Shown here piece by piece: positions 8,129-16,026 of a DNA stretch of 64,000 nt. A program made the position numbers and the translations under genes. The stretch covers positions 1,736,001 to 1,800,000 of the forward strand of contig NZ_CP046973.1 of assembly GCF_009792235.1 (NCBI RefSeq), in the 5' to 3' direction. The DNA is from Microcystis aeruginosa FD4 (GTDB lineage: Bacteria > Cyanobacteriota > Cyanobacteriia > Cyanobacteriales > Microcystaceae). Below the pieces are notes generated by a model. The model was not told the DNA's origin. It worked only from the letters and a program-made list of their open reading frames with translations, and made no database searches. Positions within the stretch are counted from its first letter, which is position 1; the number at the start of each line of letters is the position of its first letter.

Positions 8129-9425
8129 ATGGTTAGTCCTTTACTAGAACCCTTTCGAGAAGCCTATCGCAATTTGGAACTTTTACCCCTGCGCTCGGAT
8201 AAAGAATTAGAGCGTTTTGCTGTCAAATACGGCACAGAAATTATCGACGAATTAGAACAATTGGTAGAAGATAGTCCTTCGGAAGACGGAAAAATTATTC
8301 TAGCAGGACATCGGGGTTGTGGTAAATCAACCCTACTCTACGAATTTAAAAGAAAGTTAGATGATCGCTATTTTGTTGTTTTCTTCTCGATCTCAGACAC
8401 GATCGAAATGTCAGACGTAAATCATGTTAATATTTTATTCTCGATCGCCGTTCAGATGATGTCAGAAGCGGAAGCCCAAAATTTAACTATTAAAGATTCT
8501 ATTAAAAAAAGCTTTTATCAATGGTTTACTGAACAAATTCGCACCGAAACTAATCAAGCGGATGCCACTGTCGAAACAGGTTTTAACTTTTCTTCTTTAC
8601 TAGCTCACATTAAAGGAATTCTCAAGATTAATTCGACTATTCGCGAGGAAATCAAACAAAAATATGAGCGGAGAATTACTGATTTAGTTGCCCAAATTAA
8701 CATTATAGCTAGTGCGATCGAGTCCCAAAGTCAGAAAAAAATCTTGGTAATTGTTGATGACATTGATAAAATTGACTTAGCACAGGTAAGGGATATTTTT
8801 CAATCCCATATTAAAGCGATTATGTTGCCTAGTTTTCGGATTATTATGACTATTCCGATCGCCGCTTTAAGAGAAGTAGCTTTAAAGGCAACTCTCCAAA
8901 CAGAAACTAATGATCAGATCGTACAAATGCCTGTATATAAACTCTTTGAAACAGGGAGAAATTAATTCACCTAATGCTATACCCGATCCGCAAATTATTG
9001 CTACTTTAACCGAGATTATTACTAAGCGCATCGATCCCGATTTAATCGATCCTGACACCCTCGAAAAAATTTGTCTTTATAGTGGGGGAGTGTTACGAGA
9101 GTTAATTCGCATTACTAATGCTTGCTGTCGGATTTGTTTGCGATCAGTTCGTCGTTATCCTGATGATAATACTCTAAAAATTAATCAAGCTGTTTTAGAA
9201 CAATCAATCACAGAAATTAGTCTCGATTTTGCTGAAAGTATCGGTACAGCAGATGAGGAAATTATTAAAACTGTTTATGAAAAGTCAAAACCCACGGATC
9301 TCAAGGATCAAAATTTTCTAGATCTGTTGCAGGGTTTATATATTTTGGAATACCGCAATGGCGATCTCTGGTATAATGTGCATCCGATTGTGGTTGAGTT
9401 AATGAAAAAAAGAGGAACAATTTGA
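8129..9425 (+). pseudogene. AAA/STAND-like P-loop ATPase, single frameshift
   Basis: Two overlapping frames (8129-8965 and, one base over, continuing to 9425) together encode about 430 residues of one P-loop ATPase. Walker A (AGHRGCGKST) is at residues 59-68 and Walker B (ILVIVDDIDKID) near 205-216. The first frame stops in FETGRN*, while the second continues GEINSPNAIPDP. Removing one G from GGG at 8954-8956 restores a continuous FETGEINSPN reading. The C-terminal part (GGVLRELIRITNACCRI, then a winged-helix-like end) is intact. The TPR gene follows after 10 bp, so the two form an operon. A sequencing error is possible. Confidence 0.75.
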
Positions 9426-9435
9426 ATGGGATATT

Positions 9436-10875
9436 ATGAATAATGAAACATCTTCAATTATCGACCAAAATGAAAGAGAATACGAAGGTTTAATCGTGTC
9501 TCTAGAGGCAAATCAAAAGAGATTAAATATATTGATTTGTGTGTGTGATCAGGAAAAATTGCGAGAAGAAATTATTGATCGCTATAGCAAAGAATTAGAA
9601 CCAGTAATCCCTTGTTATCGGATTGATTTAGATCAAAAAGAACCGAGTTTAAGAGCAGCAATTGCTAGTTTAGTCTCCAGAAAACCAGAGTTACTACAAA
9701 ACAAAAACTCCGTGATCACAACCACAGGAGTGGAAAAATTACACTCGATCGAATGGCAACGGGAAAAATCGGAACTAGATAAATTTTTTGGTTATCTGCA
9801 ATGGACAAGGGAAGGATTGCGAGAATTTCCCTATTCCATTGTTCTTTGGGTAACAAGCACAGTGGAAGTAAATTTACGCAAAAAGTCCCCCGATTTTTGG
9901 AGTTGGAGAAAAGGAGTTTTTCGCTTTATTTCTCCTCCAAGTAACTTTTTACCTTGTCAGGAATTTTTACCAATTTTACAATCTTTTGACGAAATTACTA
10001 TAGATAAAGATATTCCTTTTATCTCTAAAGAAGACCTGTTAGAATTAATCGAGCAAATCGAGGTAAATAAAGGCAAAAAAGAGCCAAGATTAGCCAGTTT
10101 ATATGCCAGTTTAGCTAAGATTTATAACCATCGTTTATTAGATTTGCCATTGTCAGATTATCGTCAGGAACAAGATTTAACGATCGAGTATTATCAAAAA
10201 GCGATCGATTTACAAAAAGAGTTAAATCTAGAACTTGATTTAGTTGCGAGTCTCGACTCATTAGCAGGTATTTACTATTCCCTAGGAGAAGACCAAAAAG
10301 CGATCGAGTTTTATCAACAGTCCTTAGCAATCTTTCAGAGAATCGGAGATCGCTGGAGAGAAGCAGATTCTTACAATAATTTAGGCAATGCTTATCATTC
10401 CCTAGGAGAATACCAAAAAGCGATCGAGTTTTATCAACAGTCCTTAGCAATCTTTCAGGAAATTGATGATATAAAGGGAGTAGCGTATTGTTACAATAAT
10501 TTGGGCAATATTTACAATTCTCTAGGAGAATACCAAAAAGCGATCGAGTTTCATCAACAGTCTTTAGCGATCAAACGGGAAATCTCTGATATAACAGGAG
10601 AAGCTTATTCCTATCTAGGTTTGGGGAATGTTTACGGTTCCCTAAGAGAATACCAAAAAGCGATCGAGTTTTATCAACAGTCTTTAGAAATCTTTCAGGA
10701 AATGGAGTCTATCATAGGAGAACCAAAGACTCTGTTTAATCTGGGAGTTACCTACTATAAACTCAAACGTATAGCGGAAGCGAAAGAAGCATATCTTCAA
10801 GCGCGGAAATTATTTCAAGCATTGGGGTTAGCAGGATATGTTCAATATTGTGATCAGGCAATTCGGCAATTATAA
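9436..10875 (+). CDS. TPR protein with N-terminal iSTAND-like domain
   Basis: The 479-residue protein has an alpha/beta domain at about 1-195 (LNILICVCDQEKLREEII; PYSIVLWVTSTVEVNLR; FWSWRKGVFRF) that resembles a P-loop fold without a Walker A lysine, and then TPR repeats to the C-terminus. Four repeats are 40 residues (120 bp) each and nearly identical (EYQKAIEFYQQSLAIFQ), a sign of recent internal duplication. It lies 10 bp after the ATPase gene. The architecture recalls predicted NTPase/TPR conflict modules, but that role is inference. No CHAT or other effector domain is visible. Confidence 0.75.
   Translation: MNNETSSIIDQNEREYEGLIVSLEANQKRLNILICVCDQEKLREEIIDRYSKELEPVIPCYRIDLDQKEPSLRAAIASLVSRKPELLQNKNSVITTTGVEKLHSIEWQREKSELDKFFGYLQWTREGLREFPYSIVLWVTSTVEVNLRKKSPDFWSWRKGVFRFISPPSNFLPCQEFLPILQSFDEITIDKDIPFISKEDLLELIEQIEVNKGKKEPRLASLYASLAKIYNHRLLDLPLSDYRQEQDLTIEYYQKAIDLQKELNLELDLVASLDSLAGIYYSLGEDQKAIEFYQQSLAIFQRIGDRWREADSYNNLGNAYHSLGEYQKAIEFYQQSLAIFQEIDDIKGVAYCYNNLGNIYNSLGEYQKAIEFHQQSLAIKREISDITGEAYSYLGLGNVYGSLREYQKAIEFYQQSLEIFQEMESIIGEPKTLFNLGVTYYKLKRIAEAKEAYLQARKLFQALGLAGYVQYCDQAIRQL
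10240..10719 (+). repeat. 120-bp in-frame TPR tandem repeats
   Basis: Four units of 120 bp inside the TPR gene share blocks such as AAAAGCGATCGAGTTTTATC and TTCCCTAGGAGAA, each containing a CGATCG core. The near identity at DNA level predicts copy-number variation between strains. Confidence 0.8.
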
Positions 10876-10991
10876 TTAACCAGTTGCGATCGAGTAAAAA
10901 TTTGTTGCTTACCCCTTGACTTTTGCTTGTTTTAATGATAAGAATTAGCGGACTTGATTGCTTATCTCACCCGATTTTAAGCCAAAACTGG

Positions 10992-11591
10992 TTAAAAACC
11001 GCCATAACGTTCCTCTAACCAGGGATCACCTCGTCGATGGTAGCCATTAAGTTCCCAGAAACCCAATTGCTCTCGATCGAGAAATTCTAAGCCATTAATC
11101 CATTTAGAACTTTTCCAAGCGTAGAGATGGGGGACAACTAAGCGCAGCGGACCACCGTGGTCGGGGGGTAAAGGTTGACCAAACAGTTGAAAAGCGAAAA
11201 AATTATCCTCGTGCAGGAACTCCTCTAGGGTGAGGTTAGTCGTATAACCCCCATAACAGTGTTGCATGACGTGGGTAGCTTCCGGCAGCAGGTCAATTAA
11301 GGTCATCAAATCCAATACCTTAACTCCCGTCCAAGTCACATCTAATTTTGACCAACGGGTGACACAGTGAAAATCCTTGGTAAATTCCGACTGCGGTAGG
11401 GCCATAAAATCCGACCAGTTAAAAGTTTTAGTCGTGGCCACCTTTCCCCAAACCTTGAATAACCAGTTCTCGGTCTTGATTTGGGGAGTATCCCCGTAGG
11501 TAAGCACAGGAAAACCAGTAGCGAGATATTGGCCCGGGGGAACTCGGTCTTGATCGGGAGATGCTGGTTTTTTAAAGAATTTGCCTAACAT
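10992..11591 (-). CDS. Sulfite-oxidase-like molybdopterin oxidoreductase
   Basis: The 199-residue protein is an oxidoreductase molybdopterin-binding domain protein of the sulfite oxidase/MsrP superfamily. The molybdenum-ligating cysteine lies in DFHCVTRWSKLDVTWTG at about residue 75, followed by HGGPLRLVVPHLYAWKSSKWINGLEF near 145-170. No Tat signal is present (MLGKFFKKPASPDQDRVPPG), unlike MsrP, so a cytosolic location is likely. No membrane partner (MsrQ) is adjacent. The natural substrate is unknown; this short version is common in cyanobacteria. Confidence 0.88.
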   Translation of the reverse strand: MLGKFFKKPASPDQDRVPPGQYLATGFPVLTYGDTPQIKTENWLFKVWGKVATTKTFNWSDFMALPQSEFTKDFHCVTRWSKLDVTWTGVKVLDLMTLIDLLPEATHVMQHCYGGYTTNLTLEEFLHEDNFFAFQLFGQPLPPDHGGPLRLVVPHLYAWKSSKWINGLEFLDREQLGFWELNGYHRRGDPWLEERYGGF

Positions 11592-11679
11592 TAGTTGAGA
11601 CTCGCGACGAAAATTTTAAACAAATCTTAAAATATTAGGGAGCGAAAAGGTTTTCTCTACCTCACTCCCCACCATCAAG

Positions 11680-11862
11680 TTATTCCTCGTCTTCCCCTTC
11701 TTCTTCCTCTTTAGTGGGATAGACAAAGCTGTTAGAACGACCAGAAAGGACAGATTTACCCAAAGATAAGGCTTTTTGCGCTTCCCGAGCCGCTTGCTTT
11801 CTCCAGTGCGCTCTCCGTTGGTCGCGCTTGGCATTTGAGGTTTTCTTCTTGGGACAAGCCAT
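11680..11862 (-). CDS. rpmF: 50S ribosomal protein L32
   Basis: The 60-residue product starts MACPKKKTSNAKRDQRRAHW, the L32 signature, and ends in a cyanobacterial acidic tail (TKEEEEGEDEE). The zinc-ribbon cysteines found in some L32 proteins are absent apart from Cys3, as expected for the C-minus form. It stands alone rather than next to plsX or fabH as in many other bacteria. Confidence 0.97.
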   Translation of the reverse strand: MACPKKKTSNAKRDQRRAHWRKQAAREAQKALSLGKSVLSGRSNSFVYPTKEEEEGEDEE

Positions 11863-11917
11863 AGTATTTTAACGATAGTTATAGACTCACAACCTTTCTA
11901 TTCTACTCCCTATTTCC

Positions 11918-12146
11918 CTAAACGGAAAATTTATCCTGAATGATTTCCCCTTCGGGAGTAAAAGCAATATCTCCCAGGACAGTGACATACTTACCCGCTA
12001 AAATTTCCTGATTTAATTGTTGGCGAATTTGTTCGAGGGAAAGTGTACTGAGTTTATTTTTATCATCCACCCGTTTTAAGGCCTCGACAAAAACTTGAAT
12101 TCCCGTAAAAGCTTGAGCGGTAAATTGGGGCGGTGCTTTTTGGTTT
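11918..12146 (-). pseudogene. C-terminal relic of a branched-chain amino acid-type ABC substrate-binding protein
   Basis: The minus-strand frame ends at a stop at 11918-11920. It reads PPQFTAQAFTGIQVFVEALK near its left part and LGDIAFTPEGEIIQ near the C-terminus, the pattern of the last 70 residues of LivK-type periplasmic binding proteins. Everything upstream is missing: the sequence passes directly into a truncated MSNET gene at about 12147-12162 on the other strand. This looks like a deletion junction. Confidence 0.65.
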
Positions 12147-12161
12147 CAGACCCAAATTTTC

Positions 12162-12290
12162 GATGAGAAAATCGAGGGATTAATGGTACGGGTTGGTTAT
12201 CAGGAATTTACCAACCGGGGGATTCTCTTCGCTGTGGTTGCCGTCTTGGGAGGTGCTGCTAAACTTTTTGGTTTTTTCCCCAATCCCTAA
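12162..12290 (+). pseudogene. 5'-truncated MSNET-family gene (B-type C-terminal module)
   Basis: From GAT at 12162 the frame reads DEKIEGLMVRVGYQEFTNRG and continues through the B-type membrane segment to FFPNP and a stop at 12288-12290. The N-terminal MSNET and coiled coil are missing. The following intergenic spacer matches those after the other B-type genes. It is the left edge of the array. Confidence 0.85.
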
Positions 12291-12376
12291 AAGTGGCTCC
12301 TAGAAACAGTTCCTTCCCTTATGATTATAATAAATGGCCGCTCAAAAACCCGAAAACCCCATAAAAGTATAGCAAA

Positions 12377-12772
12377 ATGTCTAACGAAACTGTCAGCTAT
12401 TCCCTTGAATCCGTCCTTAAGGAAATTAAAGACAGCATCAAGGAAGTCAACCAGAAAATGGACACCTTGCAACAGGATGTCAACCAAAAAATCGATACCC
12501 TGCAAAAAGATGTCAATCAAAAAATCGATACCCTGCAAAGAGATGTGAGTGATTTAAAGGTAGGACAAGCTAAACTAACCGAGAAAGTCGAAGGGATGGA
12601 TAAAAGACTAGAAAAAGTAGAAAACGAGCAATACACTCTAGTTAAAGCTATTTCTGACCTACAGGGTTTTCGCGGTCTGATTGTTCCTATCCTTATAGGG
12701 GCCATGAGTGCCGCTATCGGTGCAATTATCACTGTTGCTATCCGAATTCTTTTCCTCGGTAACAATCCCTAA
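12377..12772 (+). CDS. MSNET array gene 1, A-type tail
   Basis: The 131-residue protein has the common N-terminus MSNETVSYSLESVLKEIKD, three 11-residue repeats of the NQKIDTLQKDV type at about 25-57 (a hendecad coiled coil), a second coil segment (LTEKVEGMDKRLEKVENEQY), and a C-terminal membrane helix at about 100-128 (IVPILIGAMSAAIGAIITVA) ending RILFLGNNP. A single tail anchor with a cytosolic coiled coil is the natural reading. It carries one hendecad more than gene 6, its only A-type sibling. The family is unrecognised and its function unknown. Confidence 0.85.
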   Translation: MSNETVSYSLESVLKEIKDSIKEVNQKMDTLQQDVNQKIDTLQKDVNQKIDTLQRDVSDLKVGQAKLTEKVEGMDKRLEKVENEQYTLVKAISDLQGFRGLIVPILIGAMSAAIGAIITVAIRILFLGNNP

Positions 12773-12826
12773 AATTCCCCAGTCTCACACCCCGAAAACT
12801 ATTGATAACTTTGGGAGTCTAGCAAA

Positions 12827-13138
12827 ATGTCTAACGAAACTGTCACCTATTCCCTAGAAGCTGTCCTAACTAGGATTGAGAGTAAAATCGACTCTCTGGA
12901 AAAACGGATGAATGAGAGATTTGACAAGGTAGAGGACCGGCTAACCAAAGTAGAAATCGGACAGGCCGAACTCAAGGCCGAGTTAAAAGGCGATATTAAA
13001 GTATTAGATGAGAAAATCGAGGGATTAACGGCACGGGTTGGTTATCAGGAGTTCACCAACCGGGGGATTCTGATAGCTTTGGTGGTCGCTGTCTTGGGAG
13101 GCGCTGCTAAACTTTTTGGTTTTTTCCCCAATCCCTAG
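12827..13138 (+). CDS. MSNET array gene 2, B-type tail
   Basis: The 103-residue protein starts MSNETVTYSLEAVLTRIESK and has a short mixed coil (KIDSLEKRMNERFDKVEDRLTKV then KGDIKVLDEKIEGL). The B-type end (YQEFTNRGILIALVVAVLGG then AAKLFGFFPNP) contains one membrane helix near residues 78-97. It has the shortest coil of the B-type genes: genes 8, 7 and 9 add 7, 18 and 50 residues. The spacer before it is A-type, belonging to the tail of gene 1. The function is unknown. Confidence 0.85.
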   Translation: MSNETVTYSLEAVLTRIESKIDSLEKRMNERFDKVEDRLTKVEIGQAELKAELKGDIKVLDEKIEGLTARVGYQEFTNRGILIALVVAVLGGAAKLFGFFPNP

Positions 13139-13224
13139 AACTGGCTACTAGGCAAGGCTAGAGGCCTTATGATCATAATAAATGGCCGCTCAAAAACCCG
13201 AAAACCCCATAGGAGTATAGCAAA

Positions 13225-13500
13225 ATGTCTAACGAAACTGTAACTTATTCCCTAGAATCCGTCCTCAAGGAAATTAAAGACAGCATCAAGGAAGTCAACC
13301 AAAAAATCGATACCCTGCAAAAAGATGTCACCGAGATAAAAATAGCCCAAGCAGAAATCAAAAGCGAAGTTAAAGACTTAAAAGAACAGGTTAGAGACAT
13401 GAAAGGCGCTCAAAAAAATCAAATTTGGGCGTTAATTACCCTCTTGGGGGGTTCTTTAATCACCGTCAGTTTGCGAGTGCTATTTAGCAATAATCCCTGA
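13225..13500 (+). CDS. MSNET array gene 3, C-type tail
   Basis: The 91-residue protein has one hendecad (NQKIDTLQKDV) after the shared N-terminus, then the C-type coil (TEIKIAQAEIKSEVKDLKEQ, then VRDMKGAQ) and a membrane helix (IWALITLLGGSLITVSLRVL) at about residues 67-86, ending FSNNP. Its sequence equals gene 5 except for a Val/Ala change near the C-terminus and silent differences. The preceding spacer is B-type. No function is known. Confidence 0.85.
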   Translation: MSNETVTYSLESVLKEIKDSIKEVNQKIDTLQKDVTEIKIAQAEIKSEVKDLKEQVRDMKGAQKNQIWALITLLGGSLITVSLRVLFSNNP

Positions 13501-13545
13501 AATTCCCAATTTTATCTTAGCCAATAACCCTAGGAGTCTAGCAAA

Positions 13546-13854
13546 ATGTCTAACGAAACTGTCACCTATTCCCTTGAATCCGTCCTCAAGGAAATTAAAG
13601 ACAGCATCAAGGAGGTCAACCAAAAAATCGATACCCTGCAAAAAGATGTCAATCAGAAAATCGATACCCTGCAAAAAGATGTCACCGAGATAAAAATAGC
13701 CCAAGCAGAAATCAAAAGCGAAGTTAAAGACTTAAAAGAACAGGTTAGAGACATGAAAGGCGCTCAAAAAAATCAAATTTGGGCGTTAATTACCCTCTTG
13801 GGTGGTTCTTTAATCACCGTCAGTTTGCGAGCGCTATTTAGCAATAATCCCTGA
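13546..13854 (+). CDS. MSNET array gene 4, C-type tail
   Basis: The 102-residue protein is gene 3/5 with exactly one extra hendecad (NQKIDTLQKDV duplicated, 33 bp). The membrane tail and spacer are C-type. The near identity with genes 3 and 5, including silent sites, shows recent duplication or conversion. The start is fixed by the conserved leader ending AGTCTAGCAAA before the ATG. No function is known. Confidence 0.85.
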   Translation: MSNETVTYSLESVLKEIKDSIKEVNQKIDTLQKDVNQKIDTLQKDVTEIKIAQAEIKSEVKDLKEQVRDMKGAQKNQIWALITLLGGSLITVSLRALFSNNP

Positions 13855-13899
13855 AATTCCCAATTTTATCTTAGCCAATAACCCTAGGAGTCTAGCAAA

Positions 13900-14175
13900 A
13901 TGTCTAACGAAACTGTCACCTATTCCCTTGAATCCGTCCTCAAGGAAATTAAAGACAGCATCAAGGAAGTCAACCAAAAAATCGATACCCTGCAAAAAGA
14001 TGTCACCGAGATAAAAATAGCCCAAGCAGAAATCAAAAGCGAAGTTAAAGACTTAAAAGAACAGGTTAGAGACATGAAAGGCGCTCAAAAAAATCAAATT
14101 TGGGCGTTAATTACCCTCTTGGGTGGTTCTTTAATCACCGTCAGTTTGCGAGCGCTATTTAGCAATAATCCCTGA
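13900..14175 (+). CDS. MSNET array gene 5, C-type tail
   Basis: The 91-residue protein has one hendecad, the C-type coil and the C-type membrane helix, and ends RALFSNNP like gene 4. The repeat period from gene 4 to gene 5 is 354 bp and from gene 5 to gene 6 is 321 bp, so the difference is the one 33-bp hendecad. The downstream spacer is C-type. It is a predicted tail-anchored coiled-coil protein of unknown function. Confidence 0.85.
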   Translation: MSNETVTYSLESVLKEIKDSIKEVNQKIDTLQKDVTEIKIAQAEIKSEVKDLKEQVRDMKGAQKNQIWALITLLGGSLITVSLRALFSNNP

Positions 14176-14220
14176 AATTCCCAATTTTATCTTAGCCAAT
14201 AACCCTAGGAGTCTAGCAAA

Positions 14221-14583
14221 ATGTCTAACGAAACTGTCACCTATTCCCTTGAATCCGTCCTCAAGGAAATTAAAGACAGCATCAAGGAAGTCAACCAGAA
14301 AATGGACACCCTGCAAAAAGATGTCAACCAGAAAATCGATACCCTGCAAAGAGATGTGAGTGATTTAAAGGTAGGACAAGCTAAACTAACCGAGAAAGTC
14401 GAAGGGATGGATAAAAGACTAGAAAAAGTAGAAAACGAGCAATACACTCTAGTTAAAGCTATTTCTGACCTACAGGGTTTTCGCGGTCTGATTGTTCCTA
14501 TCCTTATAGGGGCCATGAGTGCCGCTATCGGTGCAATTATCACTGTTGCTATCCGAATTCTTTTCCTCGGTAACAATCCCTAA
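14221..14583 (+). CDS. MSNET array gene 6, A-type tail
   Basis: The 120-residue protein joins the shared N-terminus and two hendecads to the A-type second coil and membrane tail (IVPILIGAMSAAIGAIITVA). It is gene 1 minus one 11-residue unit; from KVGQAKLTEK to the stop the protein is identical to gene 1. The A-type spacer follows. Since genes 1 and 6 are separated by B and C types, the A module was moved as a block. No function is known. Confidence 0.85.
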   Translation: MSNETVTYSLESVLKEIKDSIKEVNQKMDTLQKDVNQKIDTLQRDVSDLKVGQAKLTEKVEGMDKRLEKVENEQYTLVKAISDLQGFRGLIVPILIGAMSAAIGAIITVAIRILFLGNNP

Positions 14584-14637
14584 AATTCCCCAGTCTCACA
14601 CCCTGAAAACTATTGATAACCCTAGGAGTTTGGCAAA

Positions 14638-15003
14638 ATGTCTAACGAAACCGTCACCTATTCCCTAGAAGCTGTCCTAACTAGGATTGAGAGTAAAATC
14701 GACTCCCTTGAAAAACGGATGGATGAGAAAATCGACTCCCTTGAAAAGCGGATGAATGAGAGATTTGACAAGGTAGATGAGAGATTTGACAAGGTAGAGG
14801 ACCGGCTAACCAAAGTAGAAATCGGACAGGCCGAACTCAAGGCCGAGTTAAAAGGCGATATTAAAGTATTAGATGAGAAAATCGAGGGATTAACGGTACG
14901 GGTTGGTTATCAGGAGTTCACCAACCGGGGGATTCTGATAGCTTTGGTGGTCGCTGTCTTGGGAGGCGCTGCTAAACTTTTTGGTTTTTTCCCCAATCCC
15001 TAG
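14638..15003 (+). CDS. MSNET array gene 7, B-type tail
   Basis: The 121-residue protein has the LEAVLTRIESK start, a duplicated hendecad (KIDSLEKRMDE then KIDSLEKRMNE), two heptads (RFDKVDE, RFDKVED), the KGDIKVLDEKIEGL segment and the B-type membrane tail. It exceeds gene 8 by exactly 11 residues and gene 2 by 18 (7+11). It is a predicted single-span membrane protein with a parallel coiled coil that should oligomerise. No function is known. Confidence 0.85.
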   Translation: MSNETVTYSLEAVLTRIESKIDSLEKRMDEKIDSLEKRMNERFDKVDERFDKVEDRLTKVEIGQAELKAELKGDIKVLDEKIEGLTVRVGYQEFTNRGILIALVVAVLGGAAKLFGFFPNP

Positions 15004-15090
15004 AACTGGCTCCTAGAAACAGTTACTTCCCTTATGATCATAATAAATGGCCGCTCAAAAACCCGAAAAACCCCATAGGAGTATAGCAAA

Positions 15091-15423
15091 ATGTCTAACG
15101 AAACTGTAACTTATTCCCTAGAAGCTGTCCTAACCAGAATTGAGAGTAAAATCGACTCCCTTGAAAAGCGGATGAATGAGAGATTTGACAAGGTAGATGA
15201 GAGATTTGACAAGGTAGAGGACCGGCTAACCAAAGTAGAAATCGGACAGGCCGAACTCAAGGCCGAGTTAAAAGGCGATATTAAAGTATTAGATGAGAAA
15301 ATCGAGGGGTTAACGGTACGGGTTGCTTATCAGGAATTTACCAACCGGGGGATTCTCATCGCTTTGGTGGTCGCTGTCCTGGGAGGTGCTGCTAAACTTT
15401 TTGGTTTTTTCCCTAATCCCTAG
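15091..15423 (+). CDS. MSNET array gene 8, B-type tail
   Basis: The 110-residue protein has one hendecad and two RFDKV heptads, then KGDIKVLDEKIEGL and the B-type membrane tail with a Gly-to-Ala change (RVAYQEF in place of RVGYQEF) shared with gene 9. B-type spacers flank it on both sides. It is seven residues longer than gene 2. No function is known. Confidence 0.85.
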   Translation: MSNETVTYSLEAVLTRIESKIDSLEKRMNERFDKVDERFDKVEDRLTKVEIGQAELKAELKGDIKVLDEKIEGLTVRVAYQEFTNRGILIALVVAVLGGAAKLFGFFPNP

Positions 15424-15508
15424 AAGTGGCTCCTAGAAACAGTTACTTCCCTTATGATCATAATAAATAGCTGCTCGAAAAACTCAAAAATCTATAGGAG
15501 TTTAGCAA

Positions 15509-15970
15509 ATGTCCAACGAAACCGTCACCTATTCCCTAGAATCCGTCCTGACAAGAATTGAGAGTAAAATCGACTCCCTTGAAAAACGGATGGATGAGAA
15601 AATCGACTCCCTTGAAAAACGGATGGGTGAGAGATTTGACAAGGTAGATGAGAGATTTGAGAAGGTAGATGAGAGATTTGACAAGGTAGATGAAAGATTT
15701 GACAAGGTGGACGACTGGCTAACCAAAGTAGAAATCGGACAGGCCGAACTCAAGGCCGAGTTAAAAGGCGATATTAAAGTATTAGACGAGAAAATCGAGG
15801 GATTAAAGGGAGAGTTAAAAGGAGATATTAAAGTATTAGATGAGAAAATCGAGGGATTAACGGTACGGGTTGCTTATCAGGAATTTACTAACCGGGGGAT
15901 TCTGATAGCTTTGGTGGTCGCTGTCTTGGGAGGTGCTGCTAAACTTTTTGGTTTTTTCCCTAATCCCTAG
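15509..15970 (+). CDS. MSNET array gene 9, B-type tail, longest coil
   Basis: The 153-residue protein is the longest of the array. It has two hendecads, four RF(D/E)KV heptads and a duplicated 18-residue unit (KGDIKVLDEKIEGLKGEL). It exceeds gene 7 by 32 residues, that is 7+7+18. It ends with the B-type membrane helix and FFPNP. The leader is slightly diverged (GAGTTTAGCAA, one A fewer). It marks the right edge; the following spacer is no longer array-like. No function is known. Confidence 0.85.
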   Translation: MSNETVTYSLESVLTRIESKIDSLEKRMDEKIDSLEKRMGERFDKVDERFEKVDERFDKVDERFDKVDDWLTKVEIGQAELKAELKGDIKVLDEKIEGLKGELKGDIKVLDEKIEGLTVRVAYQEFTNRGILIALVVAVLGGAAKLFGFFPNP

Positions 15971-16026
15971 AAGTTACCCCCGATACTTAAACCTAACCTG
16001 AAATGGGAACTTGGGGTTTTGGGGAA

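Larger units (their letters stand above)
12162..15970 (+). repeat. Tandem array of MSNET coiled-coil/membrane genes
   Basis: Ten units in direct orientation, nine intact, share an almost invariant start (MSNETVTYSLEsVL) and leader (AGTCTAGCAAA or AGTATAGCAAA before ATG). C-terminal modules occur in the order B(truncated), A, B, C, C, C, A, B, B, B. Each module type carries its own downstream spacer, so the exchange unit runs from mid-coil of one gene to the start of the next. Lengths differ by exact multiples of 33, 21 or 54 bp. Confidence 0.9.

Noticed and set aside
8129..9425. Programmed ribosomal frameshift in the AAA ATPase.
   Set aside because: The site GAAACAGGGAGAA is not a known slippery sequence with a clear stimulator; a plain one-base indel or sequencing error is simpler.
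12287..14349. Several minus-strand frames reading QGIDFLVDIFLQGIDFLVDF-like hydrophobic repeats under the MSNET genes.
   Set aside because: They are antisense shadows of the repeated coil units KIDTLQKDV; they share the repeat period and lack own start signals.
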